A DNA stretch of 64,000 nucleotides, taken from Borreliella americana (lineage in GTDB: Bacteria; Spirochaetota; Spirochaetia; Borreliales; Borreliaceae). A program made the position numbers and the translations under genes. Below are positions 45,931 to 55,292 of this stretch, piece after piece. The stretch spans positions 20,358 to 84,357 of the forward strand of contig NZ_JAJNFB010000005.1 of NCBI RefSeq assembly GCF_021043605.1, given 5' to 3'. The notes below the pieces were generated by a model. It did not search any database. It was given only the letters and a program-made list of their open reading frames with translations, and had not been told where the DNA came from. Every line of letters starts with the position of its first letter. Within the stretch, counting starts at the first letter, position 1.

Positions 45931-46740
45931 TTGTATTATTGGGATGAAATTTTGAATTTAAGTTTTTTGGTTTTAAAATCTTTTACAATTTTACCTGTGT
46001 TGATTAGAATTTTTATGTTTTTAAAATTTTCTCCGTTTTTTTCAACAATAAAAATTGGATATTTTAATTTTTTCTTTTCTTTGATTCTCTCTATAATTGT
46101 TGTTGAAAAGATTAAAATTATTTATCCTTTAGAAAATATGCTTTCTTTTGCGTTAATTTTATTAGGAGAAGCTATTTTAGGCCTTATTCAGGCATTTTTT
46201 GTTAATATAATTTTTAATGTTTTTCATTTAGTTGGATTTTTCTTTTCTAATCAAATTGGACTTGCTTATGCAAATATTTTTGATGTTTTTTCAGAAGAAG
46301 ATAGCATGATTATTTCACAAATTTTTGCTTATTTGTTTTTGCTTTTGTTTTTATCAAGTGATTTTTTACTTCGGTTTTTTGTGGTTGGTATACACGATTC
46401 TGTTTTAAACATTAGAGTTGAACATTTAGTCAATATGAGAAATTTAGAATTTGTCAAGCTTTTGCTTATGTCTTTTGGATTTCTTTTTGAAAAAGCTTTA
46501 TTAATTTCGTTTCCAATATTGTCTTTGCTTTTACTTTTTTATCTGGTATTGGGAATACTTTCAAAGTCATCGCCTCAGATTAATTTATTAATAATTAGTT
46601 TTTCAACTTCGCTATTTTTAGGGTTGTTAATTTTGTATATTGGATTTCCAAGTTTAGCAATATCTTCAAAAAGAGTGATTGAACTTGCATTAGATTCTCT
46701 TGTTAGTTTTATAAAATTGTTTTTTAGAGTTTTAAAATAA
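45931..46740 (+). CDS. fliR: Flagellar export gate protein FliR
   Basis: This 269-residue protein has about six transmembrane helices and family features such as G-E-A-I-L-G-L-I-Q-A-F and G-F-F-F-S-N-Q-I-G-L-A-Y-A. The frame opens at TTG 45931 without a clear ribosome site. TTG 45952, with GGGATGA a few bases before it, is an alternative that would remove 7 residues. It completes the FliPQR complex. Its stop overlaps the ATG of flhB (TAATG). Confidence 0.9.
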   Translation: MYYWDEILNLSFLVLKSFTILPVLIRIFMFLKFSPFFSTIKIGYFNFFFSLILSIIVVEKIKIIYPLENMLSFALILLGEAILGLIQAFFVNIIFNVFHLVGFFFSNQIGLAYANIFDVFSEEDSMIISQIFAYLFLLLFLSSDFLLRFFVVGIHDSVLNIRVEHLVNMRNLEFVKLLLMSFGFLFEKALLISFPILSLLLLFYLVLGILSKSSPQINLLIISFSTSLFLGLLILYIGFPSLAISSKRVIELALDSLVSFIKLFFRVLK

Positions 46741-47858
46741 TGATAAAAGATGAATTTTTGATTAAAAGTTGGTATATTCCCCTTGATTTTTTTTCTGCAG
46801 ATGACGAGGGAAGAACCGAATTACCTACTGACCAGAAAAAGCAAAAAGCAAGAGAAGAAGGACGGGTATTAAAGTCTGCTGAAATTAATACTGCTGTCAG
46901 TCTTTTATTGTTATTTGCATTGTTTTTTTTCATGCTTTCTTATTTTGCTTTAGATTTAATAGATGTTTTTAAAGAACAGGCTATCAAGCTTCCTGAAGTT
47001 ATGCGTATTAGTATTTATGCTATGGGTTTTGCATATATTAGATCTATTATGGGATATGTCGTTTTGTTTTTTTTTGCATCCTTAGCTGTTAATTTTTTTG
47101 TTAATATTATTCAAGTAGGCTTTATTATTACTTTTAAATCTTTGGAGCCAAGGTGGGATAGAATTAGTTTTAATTTTTCCAGATGGGCAAAAAATTCTTT
47201 TTTTTCAGCAGGGGCTTTTTTCAATTTGTTTAAAAGTTTGTTAAAAGTTGTTATAATATGCTTGATATATTATTTTATTATAGAAAACAATATAGGCAAA
47301 ATTTCTAAACTTTCGGAGTATACACTTCAGTCTGGAATTTCTATTGTGTTAGTGCTTGCCTATAAGATATGTTTTTTCTCAGTAATGTTTTTGGCAATTG
47401 TAGGGGTGTTTGATTATTTGTTTCAAAGATCTCAGTACATTGAGAGTTTAAAAATGACAAAAGAAGAGGTAAAGCAGGAAAGAAAGGAAATGGAAGGTGA
47501 TCCTTTACTTCGATCTAGAATAAAAGAGAGAATGAGGGTTATTTTAAGTACCAATTTAAGAGTAGCTATTCCTCAAGCAGATGTAGTAATTACAAATCCA
47601 GAACATTTTGCAGTTGCTATTAAGTGGGATAGCGAAACAATGTTAGCTCCAAGGGTGCTTGCAAAAGGTCAAGATGAAATAGCTCTCACAATTAAAAAGA
47701 TTGCAAGAGAAAATAATGTTCCTTTAATGGAAAATAAGCTGCTTGCAAGGGCTCTTTATGCTAATGTTAAGGTTAACGAAGAGATCCCAAGAGAATATTG
47801 GGAGATTGTTTCAAAAATTCTTGTGAGAGTATATTCTATTACTAAAAAGTTTAATTAG
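46740..47858 (+). CDS. flhB: Flagellar export switch protein FlhB
   Basis: This 372-residue protein has a cytoplasmic start with E-L-P-T-D-Q-K-K-Q-K-A-R-E-E-G-R, four transmembrane helices (about 50-225) and the cytoplasmic FlhB-C domain. The autocleavage motif, normally N-P-T-H, reads N286-P-E-H289. The cleaved Asn-Pro pair and the His remain, but Thr is replaced by Glu. FlhB switches export from rod/hook to filament proteins, working with FliK. Confidence 0.94.
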   Translation: MIKDEFLIKSWYIPLDFFSADDEGRTELPTDQKKQKAREEGRVLKSAEINTAVSLLLLFALFFFMLSYFALDLIDVFKEQAIKLPEVMRISIYAMGFAYIRSIMGYVVLFFFASLAVNFFVNIIQVGFIITFKSLEPRWDRISFNFSRWAKNSFFSAGAFFNLFKSLLKVVIICLIYYFIIENNIGKISKLSEYTLQSGISIVLVLAYKICFFSVMFLAIVGVFDYLFQRSQYIESLKMTKEEVKQERKEMEGDPLLRSRIKERMRVILSTNLRVAIPQADVVITNPEHFAVAIKWDSETMLAPRVLAKGQDEIALTIKKIARENNVPLMENKLLARALYANVKVNEEIPREYWEIVSKILVRVYSITKKFN

Positions 47859-47866
47859 AGGTTCTA

Positions 47867-49960
47867 TTGTTGGATGCTAGAAAAAATTCTATATTAAGGT
47901 ATTTGGGACTTAATAATAAGTCTGATTTAATAATTTCGGTCGGCTTGATATTTGTTGTTGCTGGATTTATTTTGCCCCTTCCTGCAGTTATTTTGGATGT
48001 TTTGATTACTGTTAATTTAGTAATAAGTCTTTTAATTATTTTAATTGTTCTTTATTCTAAGAGATCTCTGGACTTCTCTGTTTTTCCCACATTACTTCTT
48101 GTGATGACTATTTTTGGACTCGTTCTTAATATTTCTTCTACTAGATTGATTTTAACCAAAGGTATAAATTTTGATGGACAAATGATAAGAACATTTGGAA
48201 CATTTGTTGTGGGTAGTTCTGGAATTCAAGGACTTGTTATTGGATTTATAATATTTATAATAATTATTGCTGTTCAATTTATTGTAATTACCAAGGGAGC
48301 AACAAGGGTAGCTGAAGTTGCAGCTCGGTTTGCTCTTGATGCACTTCCTGGCAAGCAAATGGCCATTGATTCTGCCTACAGTTCTGGAAATTTAACAGAA
48401 GAAGAGGCTACAAAGCAAAAAAACGATTTACAATCAGAAGTAAATTTTTATGGTGCAATGGATGGAGCTTCTAAATTTGTATCAGGAAACGTTAAGGTTG
48501 GATTTTTAATAACCCTTATAAATATTCTTGGTGGTTTGTTAGTTGGAATAACTTTGCAGGGTCTTAACTTTAACCAAGCCCTTAATAATTATGTTTCCTT
48601 GACAGTTGGTGATGGTCTTGTGTCTCAATTGCCATCTCTTTTAATTTCAACGGCTACAGGCTTGATTGTTACTAGGTCGATTTCAAAAAATAGTTTTGGT
48701 GGCGAGATTTTTGAGCAATTCACAAATCATTTGGGAATTTATTGGATTGTTTCTGGATTTTTATTTTTTTTAGCTTTTCTTCCTGGATTTCCGACCCTAA
48801 TTCTTATGTTTTTAAGTTTGTCAATTGCATTTTTAGCTTATTCTCTTTCAGGAATAAAACAAAAAGAAGAAATAGAAAAAAAAATGAAACTTGAAGAAGA
48901 GCAAGCGTCAATTTATTCGGACAAAGATGTTTCCCCTGTTGTTCCGCTTGATCCATTAGCTCTTGAAATTGGATATAATCTTGTTCCAATAGTTGATGAT
49001 ACAAAAACCTCCGAACTGCTTGATCGTATTGTTAAGATAAGGCGTGAGATTGCATTTGAATTTGGAATAGTTGTGCCCAAGATTAGAATAGTTGATAATA
49101 TGCGACTTGAACCCAATGCTTATTCTTTTAAACTAAGAGGAGTTGAAGTTGGGCGAGGTGAGATTAAGCTTGGTAAATTTTTGGTGATAAATGTTGGAAT
49201 TGATTCTGGAATAGATGGAGATCTTGTTCAAGATCCTTCGTTTGGACTTCCTTCTCTTTGGGTAAATGATGATGGTCGAGAAACTGCTGAAAAATTGGGA
49301 TATACTGTTGTAGACCCTCCTTCGATTATTGCTACTCATATGACAGAACTTATTAAAAGACATTCTTACGAAATTTTGACTCGTCAAGATGTTCAAAATA
49401 CTCTTGATGCTTTTAAAAAAGATTATGGAGCTATTGTTGAAGAGGTCCATAAGAATTTTTCAGTTGGAGAGATTCAAAGGGTTTTACAAGGGCTTTTGAA
49501 GGAGCAGGTTTCAATTCGAAATTTGGTTACAATTTTTGAAACAATTGCAGATTTTACAAGTATTACTAAGGATATATTTTTTTTGATTGAAAAATGCAGG
49601 CAATCAGTTGGAAGGCAAATAACTAGTGGGTATTTAGATTTAAATTCTGAGCTTAATGTAATAACTTTAAATCCCGGTTTTGAGCAAATAATAATTGATT
49701 CTCGTGTAGAATCCAATCACGATCTTATAAGTTCAATCGATCCTAATTTAAAAACCAAATTTATTTATGAACTTTTCAAAATTGTAAACGAAGTTCAAGC
49801 AGAAGGGTTTTATCCAGTTGTTCTCTCAAGCGAATCGTCAAGGCCCATAATAAAAGTGATAACAAGTAGAGAGATTCCAGATCTTGTTGTGATGTCTGTT
49901 TTAGAGGTTCCCCAAAATATTAAAGTTAATGTTCTTAAAACAGTAGAGGTTGAAGAATAA
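47867..49960 (+). CDS. flhA: Flagellar export protein FlhA
   Basis: This 697-residue protein starts at one of two consecutive TTG codons (47867 or 47870) after GAGG. It has eight transmembrane helices (about 18-330), the FHIPEP-region motif with R-F-A-L-D-A-L-P-G-K-Q-M-A-I-D-S at about 154-169, and a large cytoplasmic domain (about 350-697) that forms the nonameric ring receiving export substrates. The length is normal. Confidence 0.95.
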   Translation: MLDARKNSILRYLGLNNKSDLIISVGLIFVVAGFILPLPAVILDVLITVNLVISLLIILIVLYSKRSLDFSVFPTLLLVMTIFGLVLNISSTRLILTKGINFDGQMIRTFGTFVVGSSGIQGLVIGFIIFIIIIAVQFIVITKGATRVAEVAARFALDALPGKQMAIDSAYSSGNLTEEEATKQKNDLQSEVNFYGAMDGASKFVSGNVKVGFLITLINILGGLLVGITLQGLNFNQALNNYVSLTVGDGLVSQLPSLLISTATGLIVTRSISKNSFGGEIFEQFTNHLGIYWIVSGFLFFLAFLPGFPTLILMFLSLSIAFLAYSLSGIKQKEEIEKKMKLEEEQASIYSDKDVSPVVPLDPLALEIGYNLVPIVDDTKTSELLDRIVKIRREIAFEFGIVVPKIRIVDNMRLEPNAYSFKLRGVEVGRGEIKLGKFLVINVGIDSGIDGDLVQDPSFGLPSLWVNDDGRETAEKLGYTVVDPPSIIATHMTELIKRHSYEILTRQDVQNTLDAFKKDYGAIVEEVHKNFSVGEIQRVLQGLLKEQVSIRNLVTIFETIADFTSITKDIFFLIEKCRQSVGRQITSGYLDLNSELNVITLNPGFEQIIIDSRVESNHDLISSIDPNLKTKFIYELFKIVNEVQAEGFYPVVLSSESSRPIIKVITSREIPDLVVMSVLEVPQNIKVNVLKTVEVEE

Positions 49961-49963
49961 TAT

Positions 49964-51130
49964 ATGGTTCAATATTTTACAGAAAAAGGTCCAACTTATA
50001 ATGAAGTCATAGAAATAATTAAGAAAAAATATGGTAAGAATGCTAGGGTTATGACTTATAAAACCGTTCCTCATGGAGGGATTTTGGGTTTATTTAGCAA
50101 AGATTGGGTTGAAGTTTCAGGCTATGTTAGATATGACATTGGTAATCAGCAGATTAATGTTGAAGATGAAAAGCGAAAGATTCTTCAAAGTATTAAAAGA
50201 GAAGAAAATTCTTCAATTGAAGATGTACTTAAAGAAGTTAAGTCTCTTAAAACAGAGCTTGCTAATAAAAAAGAAAATATCAATCATCCAACAATTACAA
50301 AAATTGAAGACATTTTAAGAGAAAATGATTTTTCTGAAAATTATATTAAAGACATTAATGAGTTTATTAAGAGAGAATTTAGCTTGTCAGATCTTGATGA
50401 TTATGAGAGGGTTAGAGAGGATGTTGTTTTATATATTGCAAAGACAATTAAATGTTCAGGATCTATTATTGATGATCTTAAGAAAAGGGTTTTTATTTTA
50501 GTTGGCCCAACAGGTGTTGGAAAAACTACCACAATTGCAAAACTTGCAGCAATTTATGGTATTAATGGAGAATCTAAGAGTTTAAATATTAAAATTATTA
50601 CTATTGATAATTATCGTATTGGAGCTAAAAAACAAATTCAAACTTATGGCGATATTATGGGGATTCCTGTTAGAGCAATTGAGTCTTTTAAAGATTTAAA
50701 AGATGAAATTACTGATTCAAAGGATTTCGATCTTATACTCGTTGATACAATTGGCAAAAGTCCTAAAGATTTCATGAAGCTTGCTGAGATGAAGGAACTT
50801 CTTAATGCTTGTGGAAGAGATGCCGAATTTCATTTGGCTGTCAGCTCTACCACAAAAACATCAGATGTCAAAGAAATATTTCACCAATTCTCTCCTTTTA
50901 ATTATAAAACTGTGATTTTTACCAAAGTGGATGAAACCACTTGTGTTGGAAATTTGATAAGTTTGATTTATGAAATGAAAAAAGTAGTTTCTTATGTTAC
51001 AGATGGGCAAATTGTTCCTCATAATATCAGTGTTGCAGAACCACTTACTTTTATTAGAAGAATAAATGGCTACAGAATAAGCGATGATTCAGAGTTTATT
51101 AAGAAGATAAAAAGTAAATCTTATTATTAA
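49964..51130 (+). CDS. flhF: SRP-type GTPase FlhF
   Basis: This 388-residue protein has an N-terminal basic/charged region (about 1-120), then an N domain and a G domain with P-loop [10 protein letters not shown] (about 184-193), [18 protein letters not shown] and the T-K-V-D-E guanine motif. FlhF sets flagellar position and number at the cell poles. It is followed by flhG, its usual partner. Confidence 0.93.
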   Translation: MVQYFTEKGPTYNEVIEIIKKKYGKNARVMTYKTVPHGGILGLFSKDWVEVSGYVRYDIGNQQINVEDEKRKILQSIKREENSSIEDVLKEVKSLKTELANKKENINHPTITKIEDILRENDFSENYIKDINEFIKREFSLSDLDDYERVREDVVLYIAKTIKCSGSIIDDLKKRVFILVGPTGVGKTTTIAKLAAIYGINGESKSLNIKIITIDNYRIGAKKQIQTYGDIMGIPVRAIESFKDLKDEITDSKDFDLILVDTIGKSPKDFMKLAEMKELLNACGRDAEFHLAVSSTTKTSDVKEIFHQFSPFNYKTVIFTKVDETTCVGNLISLIYEMKKVVSYVTDGQIVPHNISVAEPLTFIRRINGYRISDDSEFIKKIKSKSYY

Positions 51131-51141
51131 GGAAAGTTATA

Positions 51142-52029
51142 ATGGAAGATCAAGCTCAAAGTTTAAGAGATATGATGAGATTAAATGGTAAATTAAATTT
51201 TTCGGTTGATGAGAAAGTTCAAAATAGTAAAACAAGATTTATTGCTGTTAGTAGTGGTAAAGGCGGTGTTGGTAAAAGCAATATTGCAATTGGACTTGCT
51301 CTTAAATATTCTGGGCTTGGCAAAAAGGTATTAATACTTGATGCTGATATTGGAATGGCTAATGTTAATATTTTGCTTGGAGTTATCCCCAAGTATAGTA
51401 TATATCATATGATTGCTCAAAGTCGTGATATCAGAGAAGTAATAACAAAGACCGAATATAATATTGATCTTTTAGCCGGTGCTTCTGGTACAATGGAACT
51501 TTTAGATCTCTCTGATGTTGATGTTAATAAATTTATAAAAGAATTATTAAAAATATATGAATATGATATAGTTGTAATAGATACTAGTGCTGGAATTTCA
51601 AGGCAAGTTATTTCGTTTTTGCTTTCTAGTGACGATGTTGTTATTGTTACAACTCCAGAGCCTACTTCGATTACCGATGCTTATGGAATAATAAAGGTTT
51701 TGTCTTATAAGATGGAGAATTTAAAAAATTTAAGACTTATTGTTAATAGAGTAGCTAATGTTAGCGAGGCTAAGGGAGTTGCTAAAAAGGTTATAGATAT
51801 TTCAGGGCAATTTTTAAATTTAAATATTGATTATTTGGGTCATATTTATGAGGATCAAAACATTAGAAGTTCTGTTTTTAAGCAAAAACCTTTTGTTTTG
51901 GTAAATCCAAATAGCAAAGCTAGCTATTGTCTTGATTCTATTGTTGCTACCCTTGAGGAGGTTTCTCTAGATAACATAAAAAGAAGAGGGGTTATAGGTT
52001 TTATATTAAGATTTTTTGGTGTGGAATAA
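51142..52029 (+). CDS. flhG: MinD-like ATPase FlhG (YlxH)
   Basis: This 295-residue MinD/ParA-type protein has the deviant Walker [11 protein letters not shown] at about 37-46, [10 protein letters not shown] and [10 protein letters not shown] basic end ([10 protein letters not shown]) resembles a membrane-targeting helix. It activates FlhF GTPase and limits flagellar number. It starts 11 bases after flhF. Confidence 0.92.
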   Translation: MEDQAQSLRDMMRLNGKLNFSVDEKVQNSKTRFIAVSSGKGGVGKSNIAIGLALKYSGLGKKVLILDADIGMANVNILLGVIPKYSIYHMIAQSRDIREVITKTEYNIDLLAGASGTMELLDLSDVDVNKFIKELLKIYEYDIVVIDTSAGISRQVISFLLSSDDVVIVTTPEPTSITDAYGIIKVLSYKMENLKNLRLIVNRVANVSEAKGVAKKVIDISGQFLNLNIDYLGHIYEDQNIRSSVFKQKPFVLVNPNSKASYCLDSIVATLEEVSLDNIKRRGVIGFILRFFGVE

Positions 52030-52035
52030 GGCAAT

Positions 52036-52515
52036 ATGTTTTTAAGCAGGGAATTAAAGTATATTTTATTAGCCAGTGTGTCAGCACTGCTTATTTCAGC
52101 AGCTTTAGGCTTGCTTTGTGGTTTATCATTTTTTACAGTCTTAATGAGATCTTTGTTACAGTTTGTATTTTTTTTTATTATTGGGCTTTTAATTGAGTAT
52201 ATCTATAAGAAATATTTATCGAACCTTTTTTCAACAGAAATGTCTGGAGATATGGAAAATAAGCTTCAAAATGACAAGAAGAGTGATAAGGATTTTAAAG
52301 AGAATGTTGATTTTCAAAATAAAAATTCTTTTTATGATAATTCTCAAGGTAGCGGTGGTAGTGTTGATATTATGGAAGAGATTAAAAATTATAAGTTTGA
52401 TACAGAGAACATGAGTGGGCGAAGTGACAAAAATAAAAAAATGTCATTTATTGAAGACAATGATCCAAAAGTTGTTGCAGATGCTATTAAAACTTTAATG
52501 AGCAAGAAGGAATAA
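52036..52515 (+). CDS. Two-TM membrane protein, reported in B. burgdorferi as Hfq (BB0268)
   Basis: This 159-residue protein has two hydrophobic segments (about 8-30 and 34-56), then Y-K-K-Y and a hydrophilic tail rich in Asp, Asn and Lys. The C-terminal end D-P-K-V-V-A-D-A-I-K-T-L-M resembles short helices at the end of several flagellar-operon proteins. By synteny this is BB0268, which I recall was reported as an atypical Hfq RNA chaperone. I cannot see an Sm1/Sm2 pattern, and the sequence reads as a membrane protein. The location directly after flhG suggests a flagellar link. I therefore give no gene symbol. Confidence 0.7.
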   Translation: MFLSRELKYILLASVSALLISAALGLLCGLSFFTVLMRSLLQFVFFFIIGLLIEYIYKKYLSNLFSTEMSGDMENKLQNDKKSDKDFKENVDFQNKNSFYDNSQGSGGSVDIMEEIKNYKFDTENMSGRSDKNKKMSFIEDNDPKVVADAIKTLMSKKE

Positions 52516-52517
52516 AT

Positions 52518-54422
52518 ATGGATGACGGGGTTATAAATTTTTCTAAACTTTGTGATAAGATGCGATCTTATTTGGAAATAGAAAGTCATATTGATTTGAT
52601 GGAAATAGAAGCAGATACCCTTGAAGAAGCCTTAAATGATGCTTCTTTGGAGCTTTCGGTACCTTATAAAGAATTAGACTATGAGATTTTGTTAAAGGGC
52701 AGTAATGGTATATTGGGATATGGGAAGAAAAAATGGAAAATAGTTGCCTATAGGAATTCTTCTAGCAAGCCTAAAGTGTCTCTTGATTCAAAAAATGATT
52801 CAGGAGGAGAAGAAATTATTTCATCAGATGGTGAATTTTTTATAAGGAAATCTTCAAAAGGTGTATTTTTAAAGGTTATCTCACCAAAAGGACAAGGAAT
52901 TCCTATTAAGTATCAAGATGTTCTTTTTAAATTAGAATTACATAGCAATATTGAAAATTTCAATAAAGACATTGTGAAGGGTATAGTTGAGAATGCTAGT
53001 GGATATTATGAAAAAATTGCTGATTTTGAATCTGATCCTTCTGAAAATGTTACAATGATGGTTCAAATATCAGAAAATTCAATGTCAGTTACCATTGAAT
53101 TTACCGCGCCCGGAATTAATGGAGCTGAAATTTTTGCCCAAGATATTTTCAATATCCTTAGAAAATATGGAGTAATAGATATTGCAATACTTAAGGATAA
53201 GGTAGCAAGATTTGTAGATTATCCTGTTTATGGCGAGCCTATTGAACTTGCAAGAGGGTTAGAGCCAGTAAAGGGCAATGATTCTTATATTGATTTTATT
53301 GTTGATGAAAATAATAGGCTTGGTGAGTATGAGGTTTCAAGCATGGGATTTAGAAATGTAGTTGAAGGCGAGGAGTTAGCCAGAATTATTCCTTTTGGCA
53401 AAGGTGTAGATGGTTATACCGTTTTTGGCAAAGTGTTAAAATCGGAAAGTGGTCAGGATATTAATTTTATTTTGGGTGAGAATACTTTTAGAGATGGTTA
53501 TAAAATTCGAGCAAAATGTAATGGGTATATGTCTGTTTCAGATGGGGTAATATCTGTTCATAATATTTATTTAGTCAAGGGTGATGTTGGTCCTGCTACT
53601 GGGGATATAGTAAATAATGGCATGGTTCTTGTGCAAGGCAATGTTTTAGATGGATACAATATTATGGCTAAAAGTGGAATAGAAGTGAAAGGAGTGGTAG
53701 GTCGGTGCAATTTAAAAACGGATGGATCTATTATTTTTCATAGTGGTGTAAATGGTAAGGGCGATTCTAAAATTTATGCGCAGGGTAATGTTAGGGCTAA
53801 GTTTTTAGAAAATGTTACTTTAAATTGTGGGGGGGAAGTTGAAGTTTTAAGAGGTATTGTAAATTCTTCAGTTTATTCTAAAAAAAGAGTTCTTTGTATC
53901 GGTAAAAAATCAAAAATAGTTGGTTCTAATGTTTGTGCTAAAGAAGAGGTCAGGGCTTATTCTATAGGCTCTGATAGAAGTTGTGAAACTTGCATTGATG
54001 TTGGCTATGATCCTGAAATTAAAGATTTACTAACCAGGTTTACTAGTCATCTTGAAAAGATTGAAAAGCGATTAGAAGTTTTAACCAAAGATATTGTTGC
54101 TTTAAAAAAGAATATTGTGCTTATTGCAGATAAGTCAGAAAAATCTTTAAAGATTGATAGTTACAATGAATTTGTTAATGAGAGTAAAATTCTTAGAATG
54201 GAAATAAAAATGATAGAGGTTAAGCGAATTGATTTGCAAAATGAGCTTGAAAATACTAAGATAGAGGGTAAAGTCTCTGTTGAAAATATAGCTTGTTCGG
54301 GCGTTAAACTTTATATTAATAATGCTTTTTATGAACTTTCAAAAGATTATAGCAACGTCACTTTTATAGAGGATGATAATTATATTAAAGTTATGACCTA
54401 TATTCCTTTTAATTCTAGGTGA
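52518..54422 (+). CDS. FapA (DUF342) domain protein with Jag-N-like start
   Basis: This 634-residue cytoplasmic protein has an N-terminal segment (about 28-78, with A-D-T-L-E-E-A-L-N-D-A-S and G-S-N-G-I-L-G-Y-G-K-K) that resembles the Jag N-terminal domain. A middle domain and a Gly-rich right-handed beta-helix (about 330-500) of FapA type follow, and then a coiled coil (about 510-590). FapA/DUF342 proteins have been linked to polymer formation and envelope processes in other bacteria. Equivalent to BB0267. The position at the end of the flagellar operon, 2 bases after the two-TM gene, suggests coupling; the role is unknown. Confidence 0.75.
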   Translation: MDDGVINFSKLCDKMRSYLEIESHIDLMEIEADTLEEALNDASLELSVPYKELDYEILLKGSNGILGYGKKKWKIVAYRNSSSKPKVSLDSKNDSGGEEIISSDGEFFIRKSSKGVFLKVISPKGQGIPIKYQDVLFKLELHSNIENFNKDIVKGIVENASGYYEKIADFESDPSENVTMMVQISENSMSVTIEFTAPGINGAEIFAQDIFNILRKYGVIDIAILKDKVARFVDYPVYGEPIELARGLEPVKGNDSYIDFIVDENNRLGEYEVSSMGFRNVVEGEELARIIPFGKGVDGYTVFGKVLKSESGQDINFILGENTFRDGYKIRAKCNGYMSVSDGVISVHNIYLVKGDVGPATGDIVNNGMVLVQGNVLDGYNIMAKSGIEVKGVVGRCNLKTDGSIIFHSGVNGKGDSKIYAQGNVRAKFLENVTLNCGGEVEVLRGIVNSSVYSKKRVLCIGKKSKIVGSNVCAKEEVRAYSIGSDRSCETCIDVGYDPEIKDLLTRFTSHLEKIEKRLEVLTKDIVALKKNIVLIADKSEKSLKIDSYNEFVNESKILRMEIKMIEVKRIDLQNELENTKIEGKVSVENIACSGVKLYINNAFYELSKDYSNVTFIEDDNYIKVMTYIPFNSR

Positions 54423-54448
54423 ATGATCTTTAATATAAGGATTTGTAT

Positions 54449-54751
54449 ATGGACACATTTGAAGTTTTTAAAATATCTGTTGTTGGATCTTTTAAAAACA
54501 GACAGTTTTTAAGTGAAAGCGAAAAGCGTAAAAGATTAAAAATTAATCAAAATGCTAGATTTAGATTTTTAAGAGATTGTCATACTGATTCTGAGGTTGG
54601 TAATGTATGTTCAGTTAATAAAGTTGAGGATAATTATTTGCTTTCGTTTCCAGTTGAAAAAAATAAGCGTGAAGAGAAGGTGATGCTTAGTTTATATTCT
54701 GATAAATTTGAAGATCCTAAAATTGGCGAAAATGTTAATATTAAGAGATAA
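54449..54751 (+). CDS. Small hypothetical protein in the flagellar operon tail
   Basis: ATG 54449 is preferred because AAGG (54437-54440) lies 8 bases before it; TTG 54443 is too close. The product has 100 residues, is soluble and basic in the middle, and ends with a strand-rich half (S-F-P-V-E-K-N-K-R-E-E-K-V-M-L-S). No family is recognised. Equivalent to BB0266. Confidence 0.65.
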   Translation: MDTFEVFKISVVGSFKNRQFLSESEKRKRLKINQNARFRFLRDCHTDSEVGNVCSVNKVEDNYLLSFPVEKNKREEKVMLSLYSDKFEDPKIGENVNIKR

Positions 54752-54770
54752 AATGTTTTAAGGCTTTTAT

Positions 54771-55292
54771 ATGTTTATTGTTTTTTATCTTATTTTAATT
54801 ATATTTATTTTTATATATTTTCATGTGTATATTAATTTGAAAATAAAATCTAATAGCATACTTAGAAAGTTCAAAAGTGAGGTAGATAAAACAATTATTG
54901 AAATTAATCAGGCTACGGATAGAAATATAAATATTATTGAAATAAAAATTGAAAGTTTAAATAGAATCATTAAAGAGGTTGACGAGAGAATTGAAATTCT
55001 TGATCAAAGGTTGTTGGGGTTTAATAACAGCTCTATTCCCGGGAATAGTCCTTCTAGTTTTGGATCTAAAAGTGATGGAATTTATAAAAGCAATTTGGAT
55101 TATTCTATGCCTACTATTGAAAAAAATATAATAAAAGAAAGTTATAATGTTCGTAATCAGATTATTTTACTTCATGAACAAGGTATGTCTTTTGAAGCTA
55201 TTGCTAAAAAGTTTAAGTTAGATTTAGGTGAGGTTGAGTTGATTATTTCAATACATAGGGGAGGTATTCATGAAAAAATGGATAGGTATTGA
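54771..55292 (+). CDS. Membrane-anchored coiled-coil protein with HTH-like end
   Basis: This 173-residue protein has an N-terminal transmembrane helix (about 2-22), a coiled coil (about 35-85), a Ser/Gly-rich linker and a C-terminal helix-turn-helix-like segment (about 132-162) with G-M-S-F-E-A-I-A-K-K-F-K-L-D. Similar proteins (DUF6115 type) occur in flagellar regions of spirochaetes and Firmicutes. It overlaps the Hsp70 gene by 23 bases. Equivalent to BB0265. Function unknown. Confidence 0.65.
   Translation: MFIVFYLILIIFIFIYFHVYINLKIKSNSILRKFKSEVDKTIIEINQATDRNINIIEIKIESLNRIIKEVDERIEILDQRLLGFNNSSIPGNSPSSFGSKSDGIYKSNLDYSMPTIEKNIIKESYNVRNQIILLHEQGMSFEAIAKKFKLDLGEVELIISIHRGGIHEKMDRY

Noticed and set aside
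45923..45955. ATG before fliR as its start
   Set aside because: It is out of frame with fliR and closes after ten codons, so it is at most a tiny leader.
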